Shown: piece by piece, positions 25,964 through 34,846 of the stretch | How the letters are laid out: every line of letters begins with the position of its first letter | Numbering within the stretch: the first letter of the stretch is position 1 | From: Geothrix fermentans DSM 14018 | Lineage (GTDB): Bacteria > Acidobacteriota > Holophagae > Holophagales > Holophagaceae | Length of the DNA: 64,000 nt | NCBI RefSeq assembly: GCF_000428885.1 | Contig: NZ_AUAU01000008.1 | Coordinates: 1 to 64,000 of the forward strand | Reading direction: 5' to 3' | Made by a program: the position numbers and the translations under genes | Notes under the pieces: generated by a model | The model's database searches: none | What the model saw: only the letters and a program-made list of their open reading frames with translations | What the model was told of the DNA's origin: nothing

Positions 25964-26847
25964 GCGAACCCACCGAGCAGGTCCGGGCGGATCTGGACCG
26001 CCTGCTTCCCCTGCTGGATGCCGCCCTCACGGCCCCCTTCCGGCAGGGCGAGGCCGTCCGCCTGGGCGAGGCCGTGCGCTACAGCCTCGAGGCCGGAGGC
26101 AAGCGCGTGCGGCCGGTGCTGTGCATCCTGGCGGCTGAGGCTGTGGGCGGAACGGCCGCGCAGGCCCTCCCCGGCGCCCTGGCCCTGGAGTACGTCCACA
26201 CCTATTCCCTCATCCATGACGATCTGCCCGCCATGGACGATGACGACCTCCGCCGGGGCCGGCCCACCAACCACAAGGTCTTCGGCGAGGGGCACGCCAT
26301 CCTGGCCGGGGACGCCCTGCTCACGGAAGCCTTCGGCGTGCTGGCCGCCGCGGACCTGGAGCCCGTCCGCCGGGCCGAGGCCCTGGCCCTGCTGGCGGAA
26401 GGCTCCGGCTGGCGCGGCATGGCCGGCGGCCAGGCCCTCGACCTCGAGGGCGAGAAGCTGGACCACTACGATCTGGACCACCTGCGCCTCATCCACCGCC
26501 TCAAGACCGGCGCCCTCCTGCGGACCTCCCTGGAGATCGGAGCCGTCCTGGGCGGCGCCGATCCCGCGGGGCGGGCCGCCCTCCGCGCCTACGGCGAGGC
26601 CATCGGCCTCGCCTTCCAGATCCAGGACGACATCCTGGACGCCACCGCCACCGAGGCCGACCTGGGCAAGCGCGCCGGGAAGGATGCGGGCAGGGGTAAG
26701 ATCACCTACCCTTCCCTCCTGGGCCTGGACGGTGCCCGCAAAGCCCTGAGTGAAGCGACCGAGAACGCCTTATGCCACCTAGCAACCCTTCCCAATCGCA
26801 CGTCCTTGGCAGCCTGGGCCCGGTATCTGGCCCAGCGGGCGAAGTAG
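25960..26847 (+). CDS. ispA: Polyprenyl (farnesyl/geranylgeranyl) diphosphate synthase
   Basis: Protein of 295 residues. The first Asp-rich motif is DDLPAMDDDDLRRGRPTNHK and the second is QIQDDILD. GGKRVRP near residue 45 binds the pyrophosphate. Length and the DDxxxxD-type first motif fit IspA-type farnesyl diphosphate synthases. It joins IPP units to allylic diphosphates in the cytoplasm and feeds quinone, hopanoid or carotenoid synthesis. Chain length cannot be decided reliably. It overlaps xseB by 4 bp and runs up to the dxs start. Confidence 0.92.
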   Translation: MSEPTEQVRADLDRLLPLLDAALTAPFRQGEAVRLGEAVRYSLEAGGKRVRPVLCILAAEAVGGTAAQALPGALALEYVHTYSLIHDDLPAMDDDDLRRGRPTNHKVFGEGHAILAGDALLTEAFGVLAAADLEPVRRAEALALLAEGSGWRGMAGGQALDLEGEKLDHYDLDHLRLIHRLKTGALLRTSLEIGAVLGGADPAGRAALRAYGEAIGLAFQIQDDILDATATEADLGKRAGKDAGRGKITYPSLLGLDGARKALSEATENALCHLATLPNRTSLAAWARYLAQRAK

Positions 26848-26855
26848 GCGTCCAG

Positions 26856-28781
26856 GTGGAGCCCTCCACCAACCCCTACCCCCTGCTGGATTCCCTGGCC
26901 GCCCCCCAGCAGATCCGCCACTTCACCCCGGAGCAGCTCCAGCAGCTCGCGGACGAGGTGCGGGCCTTCATCATCGCCTCCGTGTCCGAGACCGGCGGCC
27001 ACTTCAGCTCCAACCTGGGCACGGTGGAGCTGACCGTGGCCCTCTTCAACCACTTCGACTTCCTCCAGGACCGCATCGTGTGGGACGTGGGCCACCAGGC
27101 CTACCCGCACAAGATCCTCACGGGCCGCAAGGACCGCTTCTCCACGTTGCGCCAGCACCACGGCCTCTCGGGCTTCCTCAAGCGGGACGAGAGCCCCTAC
27201 GACCACTTCGGCGCCGGCCACGCCAGCACCAGCATCTCCGCCGTGCTGGGCATGGCCAAGGCCCGGGACCTCCAGAAGCAGGACCACGCCTGCATCGCCG
27301 TCATCGGCGACGGCTCCATGACCGCCGGCATGGCCTTCGAGGGCCTCAACCAGGCCGGCTACCTGGAGACGAAGAAGTTCCTGGTGATCCTCAACGACAA
27401 CGACATGAGCATCAACCCCAATGTGGGCTCGCTGCAGGGCTACCTGAACCAGATCATGTCGGGCCAGTACTACCAGCGCTGGCGGGACCGCATCGAGCAC
27501 GCCATCAAGGCCATCCCCCTGGAGGGCCTCAGCAAGGGCGTGGCCAAGGCCGCCAAGTGGAGCGAGGAGAGCATCAAGCGGCTGATGGTGCCGGGCCTGC
27601 TCTTCGAGGACCTGGGCTTCCGCTACCTGGGGCCCATCAACGGCCACGACGTGAACGCTGTCTCCAAGGCCCTGGCCGAGGCCAAGGAGAAGATGAAGGA
27701 TGGCCCGGTGCTGCTGCACGTGCAGACCAAGAAGGGCTTCGGCTACGAGCCCGCCGTGCAGGATCCCCTGAAGTGGCACGGCGTGACCGCCTTCGACCCG
27801 GAGTCCGGCGAGATCATCAAGGTGCAGGCGGATCCGGCCAAGCCCGCGCCCCCCAGCTACACCAACGTCTTCGGCAAGGCCATGGTGGAGCTGGCGCGGA
27901 ACGACGCCAGGATCGTGGGCATCACGGCCGCCATGCTGGACGGCACGGGCCTGAACCTGTTCCAGAAGGCCTTCCCGGACCGCTGCTTCGACGTGGGCAT
28001 CGCCGAGCAGCACGCCGTCACCTTCGCCGCGGGCCTGGCGGCCCAGGGCATGCGCCCCGTGGCGGCCATCTACAGCACCTTCCTGCAGCGCGGCTTCGAC
28101 CAGGTGGCCCACGACGTCTGCATCCAGGACCTGCCCGTGACCTTCGCGCTGGATCGCGCCGGCATCGTGGGCGCCGACGGCCCCACCCACCACGGCCTCT
28201 ACGACCTGGCCTTCCTGCGCTGCCTGCCCAACATCATCCTCATGGCGCCGAAGGACGAGAACGAGCTGCGGCGCATGCTCATGACCGCCCTCTACTGCGG
28301 CCATCCCGCCGCCCTCCGCTATCCCCGGGGCAATGGCCTCGGCGTGGCGCTGGAGGAGCCCATCACGGCGCTCCCCGTGGGCAAGGGCGAGCTGCTGCGC
28401 GAGGGGACGGACCTGCTGCTCTGCGCCCTGGGCGCCATGGTGGAGCCCGCCCGGCGGATCGCGGACACCCTGGCCGCCGAAGGCATCTCCTGCGCCGTCA
28501 TCAACGCCCGCTTCGTGAAGCCCCTCGACGCGGCCCTCATCCATGCCTGGGCGGACCGGTGCCGGGCTGTCGTCACGCTGGAGGAGGGCTGCGCGCCGGC
28601 CGGCTTCGGCGGCGCCGTGGCCGAGTCCCTGGCCGATGCGGGGCTCATCCGCCCCCTGCTCCGCTGCGCCGTTGCCGACCATCTGGTCCACCACGGGGAT
28701 CCCAAGCGGCTGCTGGATGAGGAGGGCCTCAGCCCCGCGGCCCTCGAAGGCAGGATCCGGGAATTCTTCAGCAACATCTAA
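26856..28781 (+). CDS. dxs: 1-deoxy-D-xylulose-5-phosphate synthase
   Basis: About 641 residues from GTG 26856. The thiamine-diphosphate domain has HQAYPHK, GHASTSISA and GDGSMTAGMAFEGLNQAG with the following NDNDMSI. The transketolase pyrimidine domain has DVGIAEQHAVTFAAG. A C-terminal transketolase domain follows. It condenses pyruvate with glyceraldehyde-3-phosphate as the first step of the MEP isoprenoid pathway. GTG 26856 starts just before the conserved YPLLDSL segment. An in-frame ATG at 26772 would add 28 low-complexity residues and overlap ispA by 76 bp. The stop is certain, the start less so. Confidence 0.93.
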   Translation: MEPSTNPYPLLDSLAAPQQIRHFTPEQLQQLADEVRAFIIASVSETGGHFSSNLGTVELTVALFNHFDFLQDRIVWDVGHQAYPHKILTGRKDRFSTLRQHHGLSGFLKRDESPYDHFGAGHASTSISAVLGMAKARDLQKQDHACIAVIGDGSMTAGMAFEGLNQAGYLETKKFLVILNDNDMSINPNVGSLQGYLNQIMSGQYYQRWRDRIEHAIKAIPLEGLSKGVAKAAKWSEESIKRLMVPGLLFEDLGFRYLGPINGHDVNAVSKALAEAKEKMKDGPVLLHVQTKKGFGYEPAVQDPLKWHGVTAFDPESGEIIKVQADPAKPAPPSYTNVFGKAMVELARNDARIVGITAAMLDGTGLNLFQKAFPDRCFDVGIAEQHAVTFAAGLAAQGMRPVAAIYSTFLQRGFDQVAHDVCIQDLPVTFALDRAGIVGADGPTHHGLYDLAFLRCLPNIILMAPKDENELRRMLMTALYCGHPAALRYPRGNGLGVALEEPITALPVGKGELLREGTDLLLCALGAMVEPARRIADTLAAEGISCAVINARFVKPLDAALIHAWADRCRAVVTLEEGCAPAGFGGAVAESLADAGLIRPLLRCAVADHLVHHGDPKRLLDEEGLSPAALEGRIREFFSNI

Positions 28782-28863
28782 GTAAAACCTTGCGAAAAAC
28801 GCCGGGAATTCCTATGGTTGGTCCCAACCCGCCGTGGCAGCGCGTTCTTTTCCCGAGGCTCTC

Positions 28864-29763
28864 GTGAGGTCATACCCTATCCACGCGTCCATCCTGGGCG
28901 CCCTGCTCTGCCTCACGGCCATGACCGGCTCCGCCCAGGCCTGGGATGCCGCCGGCAAGGCCGCGAGCTGGGCCAAGCAGGACAAGGACGACTCCTTCAC
29001 CTTCTACGACGGCGCGGGCCGGGCCCTGCGCACCTGGGTGCGGGACGGCGGCCTCCTGGGGTCGCTCCCCATCGGCAAGATCGACGAGGAGCCCGACCGC
29101 TGGGTGATCGACCCCCGCAACGCCGCGTGGGTGGCGCACGGCACCACCCTCACCCACCTGGAGCGGAGCGGGCGCGCCATGGGCAGCGTGAAGCTGCCGG
29201 CCGAGGTCGGCGATGTCTGCTGGGATGCCGTGGGCATGATCCTCTCCTATCGCGCCCCCGAGCCCTACCTGGAGAAGCGGGACTACCGCAACGGGGAGGT
29301 CATCTGGTCCTTCGGCACCAAGCCCGCGAAAAAGGATGGCCCCGCCCCCCAGAACCGGCGCCCCATCGCGCTGGACGACAGCGGCAACGTCCTGATGGCG
29401 GACGGATCCTCCCTGAACCTCAGCGTCCTGGACGCCAACACCGGCAAGAAATTCGGGGAGACCGCCCTGCGCCTCCAGGAGACCCTGGCCCCGGCCCTGG
29501 AGGGAAACGTCCTGGACCGCGGCCCCCTGGCCGTGTGGGTGGGCAAGGGCGTGGTCTTCGCCGCCCTGAAGGCCGCCCAGGTGCCGGCGGCCCAGCGGGG
29601 CGCCATGCAGGGCCTCGTCCTGGCGAGGCTGGACCTGCCCCACACGAGCGTCGAGTTCCTTCCCACGGGGCTGGATGACAGCCACATCCTCGTGGGCGTC
29701 CTCGATTCCGATGCGGTGTTCGTCAACCCCAAGGGCGGGCTGATGCTGGTGAAGGTCAAGTAG
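28864..29763 (+). CDS. Secreted protein of unknown function
   Basis: Protein of 299 residues from GTG 28864, with GAGG six bases upstream. Residues 1-25 are a signal peptide (SILGALLCLTAMTGSAQA). The mature part has repeated short strands with W and D-rich turns (LRTWVRDGGLLG, DDSGNVLMADGSS, LDANTGKKFGE), reminiscent of beta-propeller or PQQ-like blades, but no family is recognised. It follows dxs by about 80 bp and is convergent with the 5'-nucleotidase gene. Probably a periplasmic or surface protein. Confidence 0.7.
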   Translation: MRSYPIHASILGALLCLTAMTGSAQAWDAAGKAASWAKQDKDDSFTFYDGAGRALRTWVRDGGLLGSLPIGKIDEEPDRWVIDPRNAAWVAHGTTLTHLERSGRAMGSVKLPAEVGDVCWDAVGMILSYRAPEPYLEKRDYRNGEVIWSFGTKPAKKDGPAPQNRRPIALDDSGNVLMADGSSLNLSVLDANTGKKFGETALRLQETLAPALEGNVLDRGPLAVWVGKGVVFAALKAAQVPAAQRGAMQGLVLARLDLPHTSVEFLPTGLDDSHILVGVLDSDAVFVNPKGGLMLVKVK

Positions 29764-29777
29764 CCCTCACCGGGCCC

Positions 29778-31385
29778 TCACCGAGCCTGGTTCAGCACCC
29801 GCTCGCGGTCCAGGTAGGGGATGGTGCGCCAGGCGTTGGGAACCGCCGGGTTCAGCGCGGGCCGGGCCAGCACGTGGGCCAGGATGAGGTTGCGCTGGGA
29901 TGCCTCGGTGACCAGGTCCGGCTGGCCCTTGAAGCCGATGGCCTCCATGTAGCCGCCCCCGCCCCGCAGCCGGTACGTGGTCAGGGCCAGGGTGAAGGTC
30001 TGTCCGGGCTTCACCGGCTGGCCCTGGAAGCTGAGGCCGGCCACCCGGCTACCGGCGGGCTTGCCCAGGTCCAGCGCGTAGGCCACGCCGTCCACCACGT
30101 CGAAGTCGTGGAGGGGGACGTCGCGGTTGTAGAGCTCCGGCTCCCAGCTGTAGGTGTAGTGCCGCGCCGCGTGCTCCAGGTAGGCCTTGAGCTGGGCGCC
30201 GGTGATGCGGATGCGCGCCACCCGGTTCTCGTAGGGCGACAGGGCATAGAACTGCCGCACGCTGGTGGGGCCCTTGGGGATGAAGAGGCGGGCGCCGGGG
30301 CTGGCCGCCGCGGAGAGCTGGGCCCCCGTGGCCTGGCGCTGCACCTGGTGGATGAGCTGCATGAGGGGCGTGTCCTCCATGCGCGCCCAGCGGCTGTCCA
30401 GGTCCACCAGCAGGTTGGTGGCCGCCGTGTCCAGGTAGCGGTCCGTGGCGGCGCGCAGCTCCGCGGTGAGGCTCAGCACCTCCGGGTCCACGGGCGTGTC
30501 GGTCTCGGGCCGGATGAGCCGTCCCTGGCTGGCGACCACGCGCCAGCGGCCCTTCTCCCGGCGGAGGTTCAGGTCCACCACCGCCAGGGCCCGCCCGTGG
30601 GCCTGGGCCTGGAGAATGGGGATGCCCTTGTGCTCGGTCTGGATGGCCTGGTGCGTGTGACCCGTGAGGATGGCGTCCAGGCCGGGCACCTGGTCCGCCA
30701 GGCGGAGCGCCTCGTCCTCGTCGCCCTCCCGGCCGTCCACCTTCCCGAGGCCCGAGTGGACCAGGGCCACCACCACGTCAGCCTTCTCCTTCTCCCGGAG
30801 GCGCGGCACCCATTCCCGGGCGGCGGCCACGATGTCCCGGAAGGTCAGGCCCGCCGTATCGCGCGGATCGGCCAGGGCCGCCGTCCGCGGCGTGGTGAAG
30901 CCCACCAGGGCCACCCGCACCCCGCCCACCGACACCAGGGCATGGGCAGGAAAGGCCGGGGCGCCCTTGGCCGTCAGGGTGTTCGCGGACAGGAAGGGGA
31001 ACTTCGCCTGGCCCTCGACCTCGCGCAGCAGGTCGAGGCCGAAGTCGTACTCGTGGTTGCCCACGGCCATGGCCGAATAGCCCAAAGCGTTCATGATGGC
31101 CACGCTCGGTTCCGGCAGGTCCCGGCGCAACGTGTTCCGGACATAGTTGATGGGCTCGCCCTGGATCGTGTCGCCGCAGTCCACCAGGATCGTGTCCGGG
31201 TTCAGGGCCTTCTGGCGGCGGATCAGCGTGGCAAGCTTCGCCCAGCCCTGGTTCGCGGGCTGGAGGGTGAAGGTGTCCTCGGCCATCACGCGGCCGTGCA
31301 GGTCTGTCGTTCCAAGAATCTGAATCCGGGCCTCTTGGCCCTGGAGGCCCAGGGCGATCAACAGGATCCAGAACCAATGCCGCAT
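29778..31385 (-). CDS. Periplasmic 5'-nucleotidase / 2',3'-cyclic nucleotide phosphodiesterase
   Basis: Protein of 535 residues. A short signal peptide begins at ATG 31385 (RHWFWILLIALGLQG); GGAGG precedes it. The calcineurin-type metallophosphatase domain (about 20-300) has DLHG, CGDTIQG, GNHEYDFG, VHSG and GHTHQ, which bind two metals. The C-terminal substrate-recognition domain (about 320-520) has SPYENRVARIRITGAQLK and TYRLRGGGGY. It removes phosphate from extracellular or periplasmic nucleotides. UshA and CpdB are the nearest well-known relatives; the preferred substrate is not decided by these motifs. Confidence 0.92.
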   Translation of the reverse strand: MRHWFWILLIALGLQGQEARIQILGTTDLHGRVMAEDTFTLQPANQGWAKLATLIRRQKALNPDTILVDCGDTIQGEPINYVRNTLRRDLPEPSVAIMNALGYSAMAVGNHEYDFGLDLLREVEGQAKFPFLSANTLTAKGAPAFPAHALVSVGGVRVALVGFTTPRTAALADPRDTAGLTFRDIVAAAREWVPRLREKEKADVVVALVHSGLGKVDGREGDEDEALRLADQVPGLDAILTGHTHQAIQTEHKGIPILQAQAHGRALAVVDLNLRREKGRWRVVASQGRLIRPETDTPVDPEVLSLTAELRAATDRYLDTAATNLLVDLDSRWARMEDTPLMQLIHQVQRQATGAQLSAAASPGARLFIPKGPTSVRQFYALSPYENRVARIRITGAQLKAYLEHAARHYTYSWEPELYNRDVPLHDFDVVDGVAYALDLGKPAGSRVAGLSFQGQPVKPGQTFTLALTTYRLRGGGGYMEAIGFKGQPDLVTEASQRNLILAHVLARPALNPAVPNAWRTIPYLDRERVLNQAR

Positions 31386-31486
31386 GCCGCCTCCGGGACC
31401 GGCCGCCAACCCGTGGTTGGATGGGACCGCCTTCAAGGGTAAACTTTCCCTTCACCCAAGGATGCCCCCTCTTTCGGAGCCCCCCC

Positions 31487-31957
31487 ATGCAAGAAGTCCA
31501 GATCAAGGCCCCCAAGCACGAATTCACGCTGCTCTGTGATGACATCCGCCAGGAGATGGGCGGCAAGACCTCGCTGATGGGCCTGTACGACCACCACATC
31601 GTGGTGCCCCAGGTGCCCTTCACCCTGCCCAAGGTGTGCTTCTACACCCGCTTCTCCCGCATGGACGGCCAGTTCAAGTTCGGCTTCTCCATCGTGAGCC
31701 CCACCGGCGACCGCAAGGACGTGATCCGCGACAGCGACGTGCAGATCCCCGACGGCGCCAAGGAAGGCACCTTCAACGTCATCGCGGCCCCCTTCGAGGT
31801 GACCGCCGAGGGTGTCTACGAAGTGATCATCGCCCTCACCAAGGGCGCCGACCGCTTCGAGTACGTCTACAAGTTCGCCATCTCCGACGCCAGCCGCCTC
31901 CAGGCCGAGTACGAGAAGGCCATGACCGAGGCCCAGGCCGGCCAGGGCGCGAACTAA
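31487..31957 (+). CDS. DUF6941-like protein
   Basis: Protein of 156 residues, no signal peptide. Pattern: FTLLCDDIRQEMGGKTSLMG, a short loop, then beta-rich stretches (VCFYTRFSRMDGQFKFGFSI) and a helical C-terminus (RLQAEYEKAMTEAQAG). This resembles small cytosolic DUF6941 proteins of unknown role. ATG 31487 follows CGGAG and there is good coding periodicity. A hairpin terminator follows at 31988. Nothing in the neighbourhood points to a function. Confidence 0.68.
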   Translation: MQEVQIKAPKHEFTLLCDDIRQEMGGKTSLMGLYDHHIVVPQVPFTLPKVCFYTRFSRMDGQFKFGFSIVSPTGDRKDVIRDSDVQIPDGAKEGTFNVIAAPFEVTAEGVYEVIIALTKGADRFEYVYKFAISDASRLQAEYEKAMTEAQAGQGAN

Positions 31958-31969
31958 AAGATTGCTATC

Positions 31970-32049
31970 GGCTGTCAGCCATCAGCGCGGCGCCCCGGTG
32001 GGGCGCCGTTGCTTTTAGACTGAGAGCTGACAGCTGATGGCTGAGAGCC
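31970..32049. repeat. Inverted CTGA-rich repeat flanking a terminator hairpin
   Basis: A 17-base arm at 31970-31986 is complementary to 32033-32049 with one mismatch. The right half also repeats CTGAGAG and CTGACAG/CTGATGG words internally. A GC-rich terminator hairpin is nested between the arms. The right arm runs to 2 bp before the ATG of the next gene. The word structure is unlike the coding DNA around it. Confidence 0.7.
31988..32016 (+). terminator. Rho-independent terminator
   Basis: Nine-bp perfect stem CGGCGCCCC / GGGGCGCCG with loop GGT, followed by TTGCTTTT. It ends transcription after the DUF6941-like gene. Confidence 0.8.
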
Positions 32050-32051
32050 CC

Positions 32052-33053
32052 ATGAACGACCGCTACGCCAAGCAACGCATCTTTCTCGGCCGCGAGGCCG
32101 ATGACGCTTTGCGTACCAAGCGCGTGGCCGTGCTGGGCCTCGGGGCCCTGGGCTCGGTCATCGCGCCCTGGCTTGCCCGGGCCGGCGTAGGCCACCTCAC
32201 CCTCATCGACCGGGACCTGGTGGAGGCGAGCAACCTCCAGCGCCAGCTCCTCTACGGCGAATCAGATCTGGGCCAACCCAAGGCCGAAGTGGCCGCGAAG
32301 CGGCTTCACGAAGCCAACTCGGGCATCGAATTGGTTCCGGTGGTGGCCGACCTCACCAGCGGCAACGCCCGGGAGCTGCTGTCGGGCTTCGACCTCATCT
32401 GCGATGGCACGGACAACTTCGAGGCCCGCTTCCTCATCAACGATGTGGCCATCCTCACGGGCACGCCCTGGATCTATGCCGGCGCCATCGGCGGCGAGGG
32501 GGTCGTCTGGCCCCTGAACCCGCCGCGCACCCCCTGCCTGCGCTGCCTCATCGAGGAGCCCCCCGCCGGCGGCGACGTGGACACCTGCGACAGCGCCGGG
32601 GTGCTGGGCCCCGCCGTGGGCGTCATCGCCAGCTGGGCGGCCCTGGAGGCCCTCAAGGTGCTCACGGGGAAGGAGCCCCATGCCGACCTCGCCCGCTTCG
32701 ACTTCTGGCACGACGAGCGCCAGTTCCTGAAGCCCCCGAAGACCCGCTGCCGCTTCTGCACGGGGAAGGTCACGGAGTTCCTGGACGCCCGCTGGACCCT
32801 CAAGGCCAGTGCCCTCTGTGGCCTCGAGGGCGTGCAGATCCGCGTGAACCCGCCCGGGAAGTTGGATCTCGCCGCCCTGAAGCCGCGCCTGGAGGCCCGC
32901 ACCCGCAGCCCCTGGAAGCAGGCGGGCCTCATGCTCAAGGGCCAGGAGGGCCCCGACGAGATCACCCTCTTCGCCGACGGCCGCGCCCTCGTCCACGGCC
33001 CCATGACCCCCGAGCGGGCCCGCAGTTGGTACACCGAAGTCATCGGATGCTGA
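32052..33053 (+). CDS. ThiF/MoeB-family adenylyltransferase with C-terminal extension
   Basis: Protein of 333 residues. The nucleotide-binding part has GLGALGSVIAPWLARAG and the acidic DRDLVEASNLQRQ segment. The adenylation and sulfur-carrier region has CDGTDNFEARFLIND. A Zn site is formed by two CxxC pairs (CLRC and CRFC), and VDTCDSAGVLGPAVG matches the Cys-containing loop of MoeB/ThiF. These enzymes activate the C-terminal Gly-Gly of MoaD or ThiS. About 80 C-terminal residues after CRFC are extra and resemble a small carrier-like domain. A MoaA gene is present 18 kb away but no moaD is seen. Confidence 0.85.
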   Translation: MNDRYAKQRIFLGREADDALRTKRVAVLGLGALGSVIAPWLARAGVGHLTLIDRDLVEASNLQRQLLYGESDLGQPKAEVAAKRLHEANSGIELVPVVADLTSGNARELLSGFDLICDGTDNFEARFLINDVAILTGTPWIYAGAIGGEGVVWPLNPPRTPCLRCLIEEPPAGGDVDTCDSAGVLGPAVGVIASWAALEALKVLTGKEPHADLARFDFWHDERQFLKPPKTRCRFCTGKVTEFLDARWTLKASALCGLEGVQIRVNPPGKLDLAALKPRLEARTRSPWKQAGLMLKGQEGPDEITLFADGRALVHGPMTPERARSWYTEVIGC

Positions 33054-33088
33054 TGGTTTGGGAACACCCCTCGATGAAAGATGTCAAT

Positions 33089-33180
33089 AAGCGGAGGAAA
33101 ACAGAGGGGCGGAGGAAAGCTGAGAAATAAAGTCAGCGGCATTCTCCGCTTTCCTCAGCTCCTCTGCATATCTCCGCTTT
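33089..33180. repeat. Long imperfect inverted repeat in the spacer before rdgB
   Basis: Arms of about 38 bases (33089-33126 and 33142-33180) match as inverted copies at roughly 80 percent, with the shared words AAGCGGAG, CAGAGG, GAGGAAAGC and GAGAA. The loop is about 15 bases. One strand is almost purely purine in the left arm. The whole 33054-33306 spacer holds this element, a second hairpin and no gene. Confidence 0.75.
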
Positions 33181-33233
33181 CAAAATTTCGTATCTCTGAT
33201 GGACAGGTGATGACGCCATGCTGAAAGTGCTCC

Positions 33234-33262
33234 TCTTGGTATCGCCTGTGGCGATACGCAAG
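33234..33262. other. Hairpin upstream of rdgB
   Basis: GTATCGCC (33239-33246) and GGCGATAC (33250-33257) form a perfect 8-bp stem with loop TGT. CTTG and CAAG extend it by four pairs around one bulged G. There is no T-run, so it is not a standard terminator. It could be a structured 5' leader or a protein site. Confidence 0.45.
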
Positions 33263-33306
33263 ACCTCACCACCCAGCCATGATTCCCCTCTCAATCAGGT
33301 GAATTC

Positions 33307-33921
33307 TTGATCGTCCATTCCCCCCTCAAGGTCGTTCTGGCCTCCCGGAACGCCGGCAAGCTGCGCGAGTTTTCCGAGTTGCTGCCTGAAGTCCGCTTCG
33401 TCCTCTGGCCCGCTAACGCCCAAGAGCTCCCGGAAACCGGAGCCTTTTTCCAGGACAACGCCCTGCAGAAGGCAGAGGGCGCCCGGGCCTGGTGGCGGGA
33501 GCACGGCCCAGAGGCCGTGGACGGCGTGCTGGCGGACGATTCGGGCCTCTGCGTGGACGCGCTCTGGGGTGGCCCGGGCGTGCTCTCGGCCCGCTTCGCA
33601 CCGGACCTGCCCGACTACCGCGACAAGAACCGCCGCCTGCTGGCCATGGTGCCTGAGGGCGCGGACCGCTCGGCTCGGTTCGTGTGCGTGCTGGCCTACG
33701 TGCCCTTCCATGGCGAGCCCCTCACCGCCAGCGGCGCCGTGGAGGGCTCCCTGGCCTTCGACCACCGCGGGAACGGCGGGTTCGGCTACGATCCCATCTT
33801 CATCCCCGATGGCTTCGACCAAACCTTCGGCGAGCTGCCGTCGGAGACCAAGCACACCCTCAGCCACCGCGCCCGGGCCTGCGCGGCCCTGCGCGAGCGG
33901 CTGGCCCAGGGTCGGCGCTGA
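33307..33921 (+). CDS. rdgB: XTP/dITP diphosphatase (RdgB/HAM1)
   Basis: Protein of 204 residues, normal length. The substrate motif is ASRNAGKLREF at the N-terminus. ADDSGLCVDAL gives the catalytic Asp pair, and GGFGYDPIFIPDG and SHRARA are conserved. It removes non-canonical purine nucleotides from the pool. The start is TTG 33307 with AGGTG six bases upstream; no ATG fits the conserved N-terminus. It is followed after 1 bp by the EamA transporter gene. Confidence 0.93.
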   Translation: MIVHSPLKVVLASRNAGKLREFSELLPEVRFVLWPANAQELPETGAFFQDNALQKAEGARAWWREHGPEAVDGVLADDSGLCVDALWGGPGVLSARFAPDLPDYRDKNRRLLAMVPEGADRSARFVCVLAYVPFHGEPLTASGAVEGSLAFDHRGNGGFGYDPIFIPDGFDQTFGELPSETKHTLSHRARACAALRERLAQGRR

Positions 33922-33922
33922 C

Positions 33923-34846
33923 ATGGGCGGTCCGGGATGGAAGCGTGACCCCCGCACCTGGCTGGCCATCGCGGGCGTGCTGCTGCTGTGGGCTTCGGCC
34001 TTCGCGGGCATCCGCGCGGGGCTGCGGATCACGCCGGCGGGCCGCCCCGGCACGGATGGCTACGGCCCCGGCGAGCTGGCCCTGCTGCGGTTCGGCACGG
34101 CCTCGGCAGCCCTGGCCGTGTACGGACTGGCGACGCGGATGCGCCTGCCTGAGCCCGCCGAGCTTCCGCGCATCGCCCTGGCGGGATTCCTGGGCATCAG
34201 TGTCTACCACGTGGCCCTCAACTTCGGCGAGGTGACGGTCCAGGCGGGGGCGGCCTCCCTGCTCATCTCCGCCGGCCCTGTGTTCACGGCCCTGCTCTCC
34301 GCCCTGTTCCTGGGCGAGCGCCTCACCCGGATCGGATGGACCGGCATCTTCGTGGCCTTCGCGGGCGTGGCCCTCATCGCCCTCAGCGGCGGCCGGGGGC
34401 TGCGCTTCACCCCCGGGGCCCTGCTCATCCTGCTGGCCGCGGCCGCCGCCGCGGTCTTCTCCATCCTGTCCAAGCGGGCGCTCCGGCGCCATGCGGCCCT
34501 CGAGTTCACCAGCTACACCATCTGGGCGGGCACCCTGCCCATGCTGGTCTTCCTGCCGGGACTCCTCCGCCAGGCCCCCCAGGCCGCGCTTCCGGCCACC
34601 CTCGCCGGGGCCTACCTGGGCCTCTTCCCCGCCGCCATCGCCTACGTCCTGTGGAACTACGCCCTGGCCCGCATGCCCGCCGGCCTGCTCTCCAGCTTCC
34701 TGTATCTGACGCCGGTGATCGCCAGCCTCATCGCCTGGGCCTGGCTGGGCGAAGTGCCCACGCCGCTCACGGTGCTGGGCGGCGCCATCGCCATCGCTGG
34801 CGTCGCCCTTGTGCAGACGAGGGGGCAGCGGGCCTTGAGTTCTTAG
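33923..34846 (+). CDS. EamA-family (DMT superfamily) transporter
   Basis: Protein of 307 residues with ten predicted membrane segments in two EamA repeats: WLAIAGVLLLWASAFAGIRAGL opens the first and LLILLAAAAAAVFSILSKRAL opens the second. The typical LGE loops occur in FLGERLT and WLGEVPTP. Family members export metabolites or amino acids through the inner membrane. Cargo unknown. It starts 1 bp after the rdgB stop, so the two are co-translated, and it overlaps the convergent M23 peptidase gene by 4 bp. Confidence 0.88.
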   Translation: MGGPGWKRDPRTWLAIAGVLLLWASAFAGIRAGLRITPAGRPGTDGYGPGELALLRFGTASAALAVYGLATRMRLPEPAELPRIALAGFLGISVYHVALNFGEVTVQAGAASLLISAGPVFTALLSALFLGERLTRIGWTGIFVAFAGVALIALSGGRGLRFTPGALLILLAAAAAAVFSILSKRALRRHAALEFTSYTIWAGTLPMLVFLPGLLRQAPQAALPATLAGAYLGLFPAAIAYVLWNYALARMPAGLLSSFLYLTPVIASLIAWAWLGEVPTPLTVLGGAIAIAGVALVQTRGQRALSS

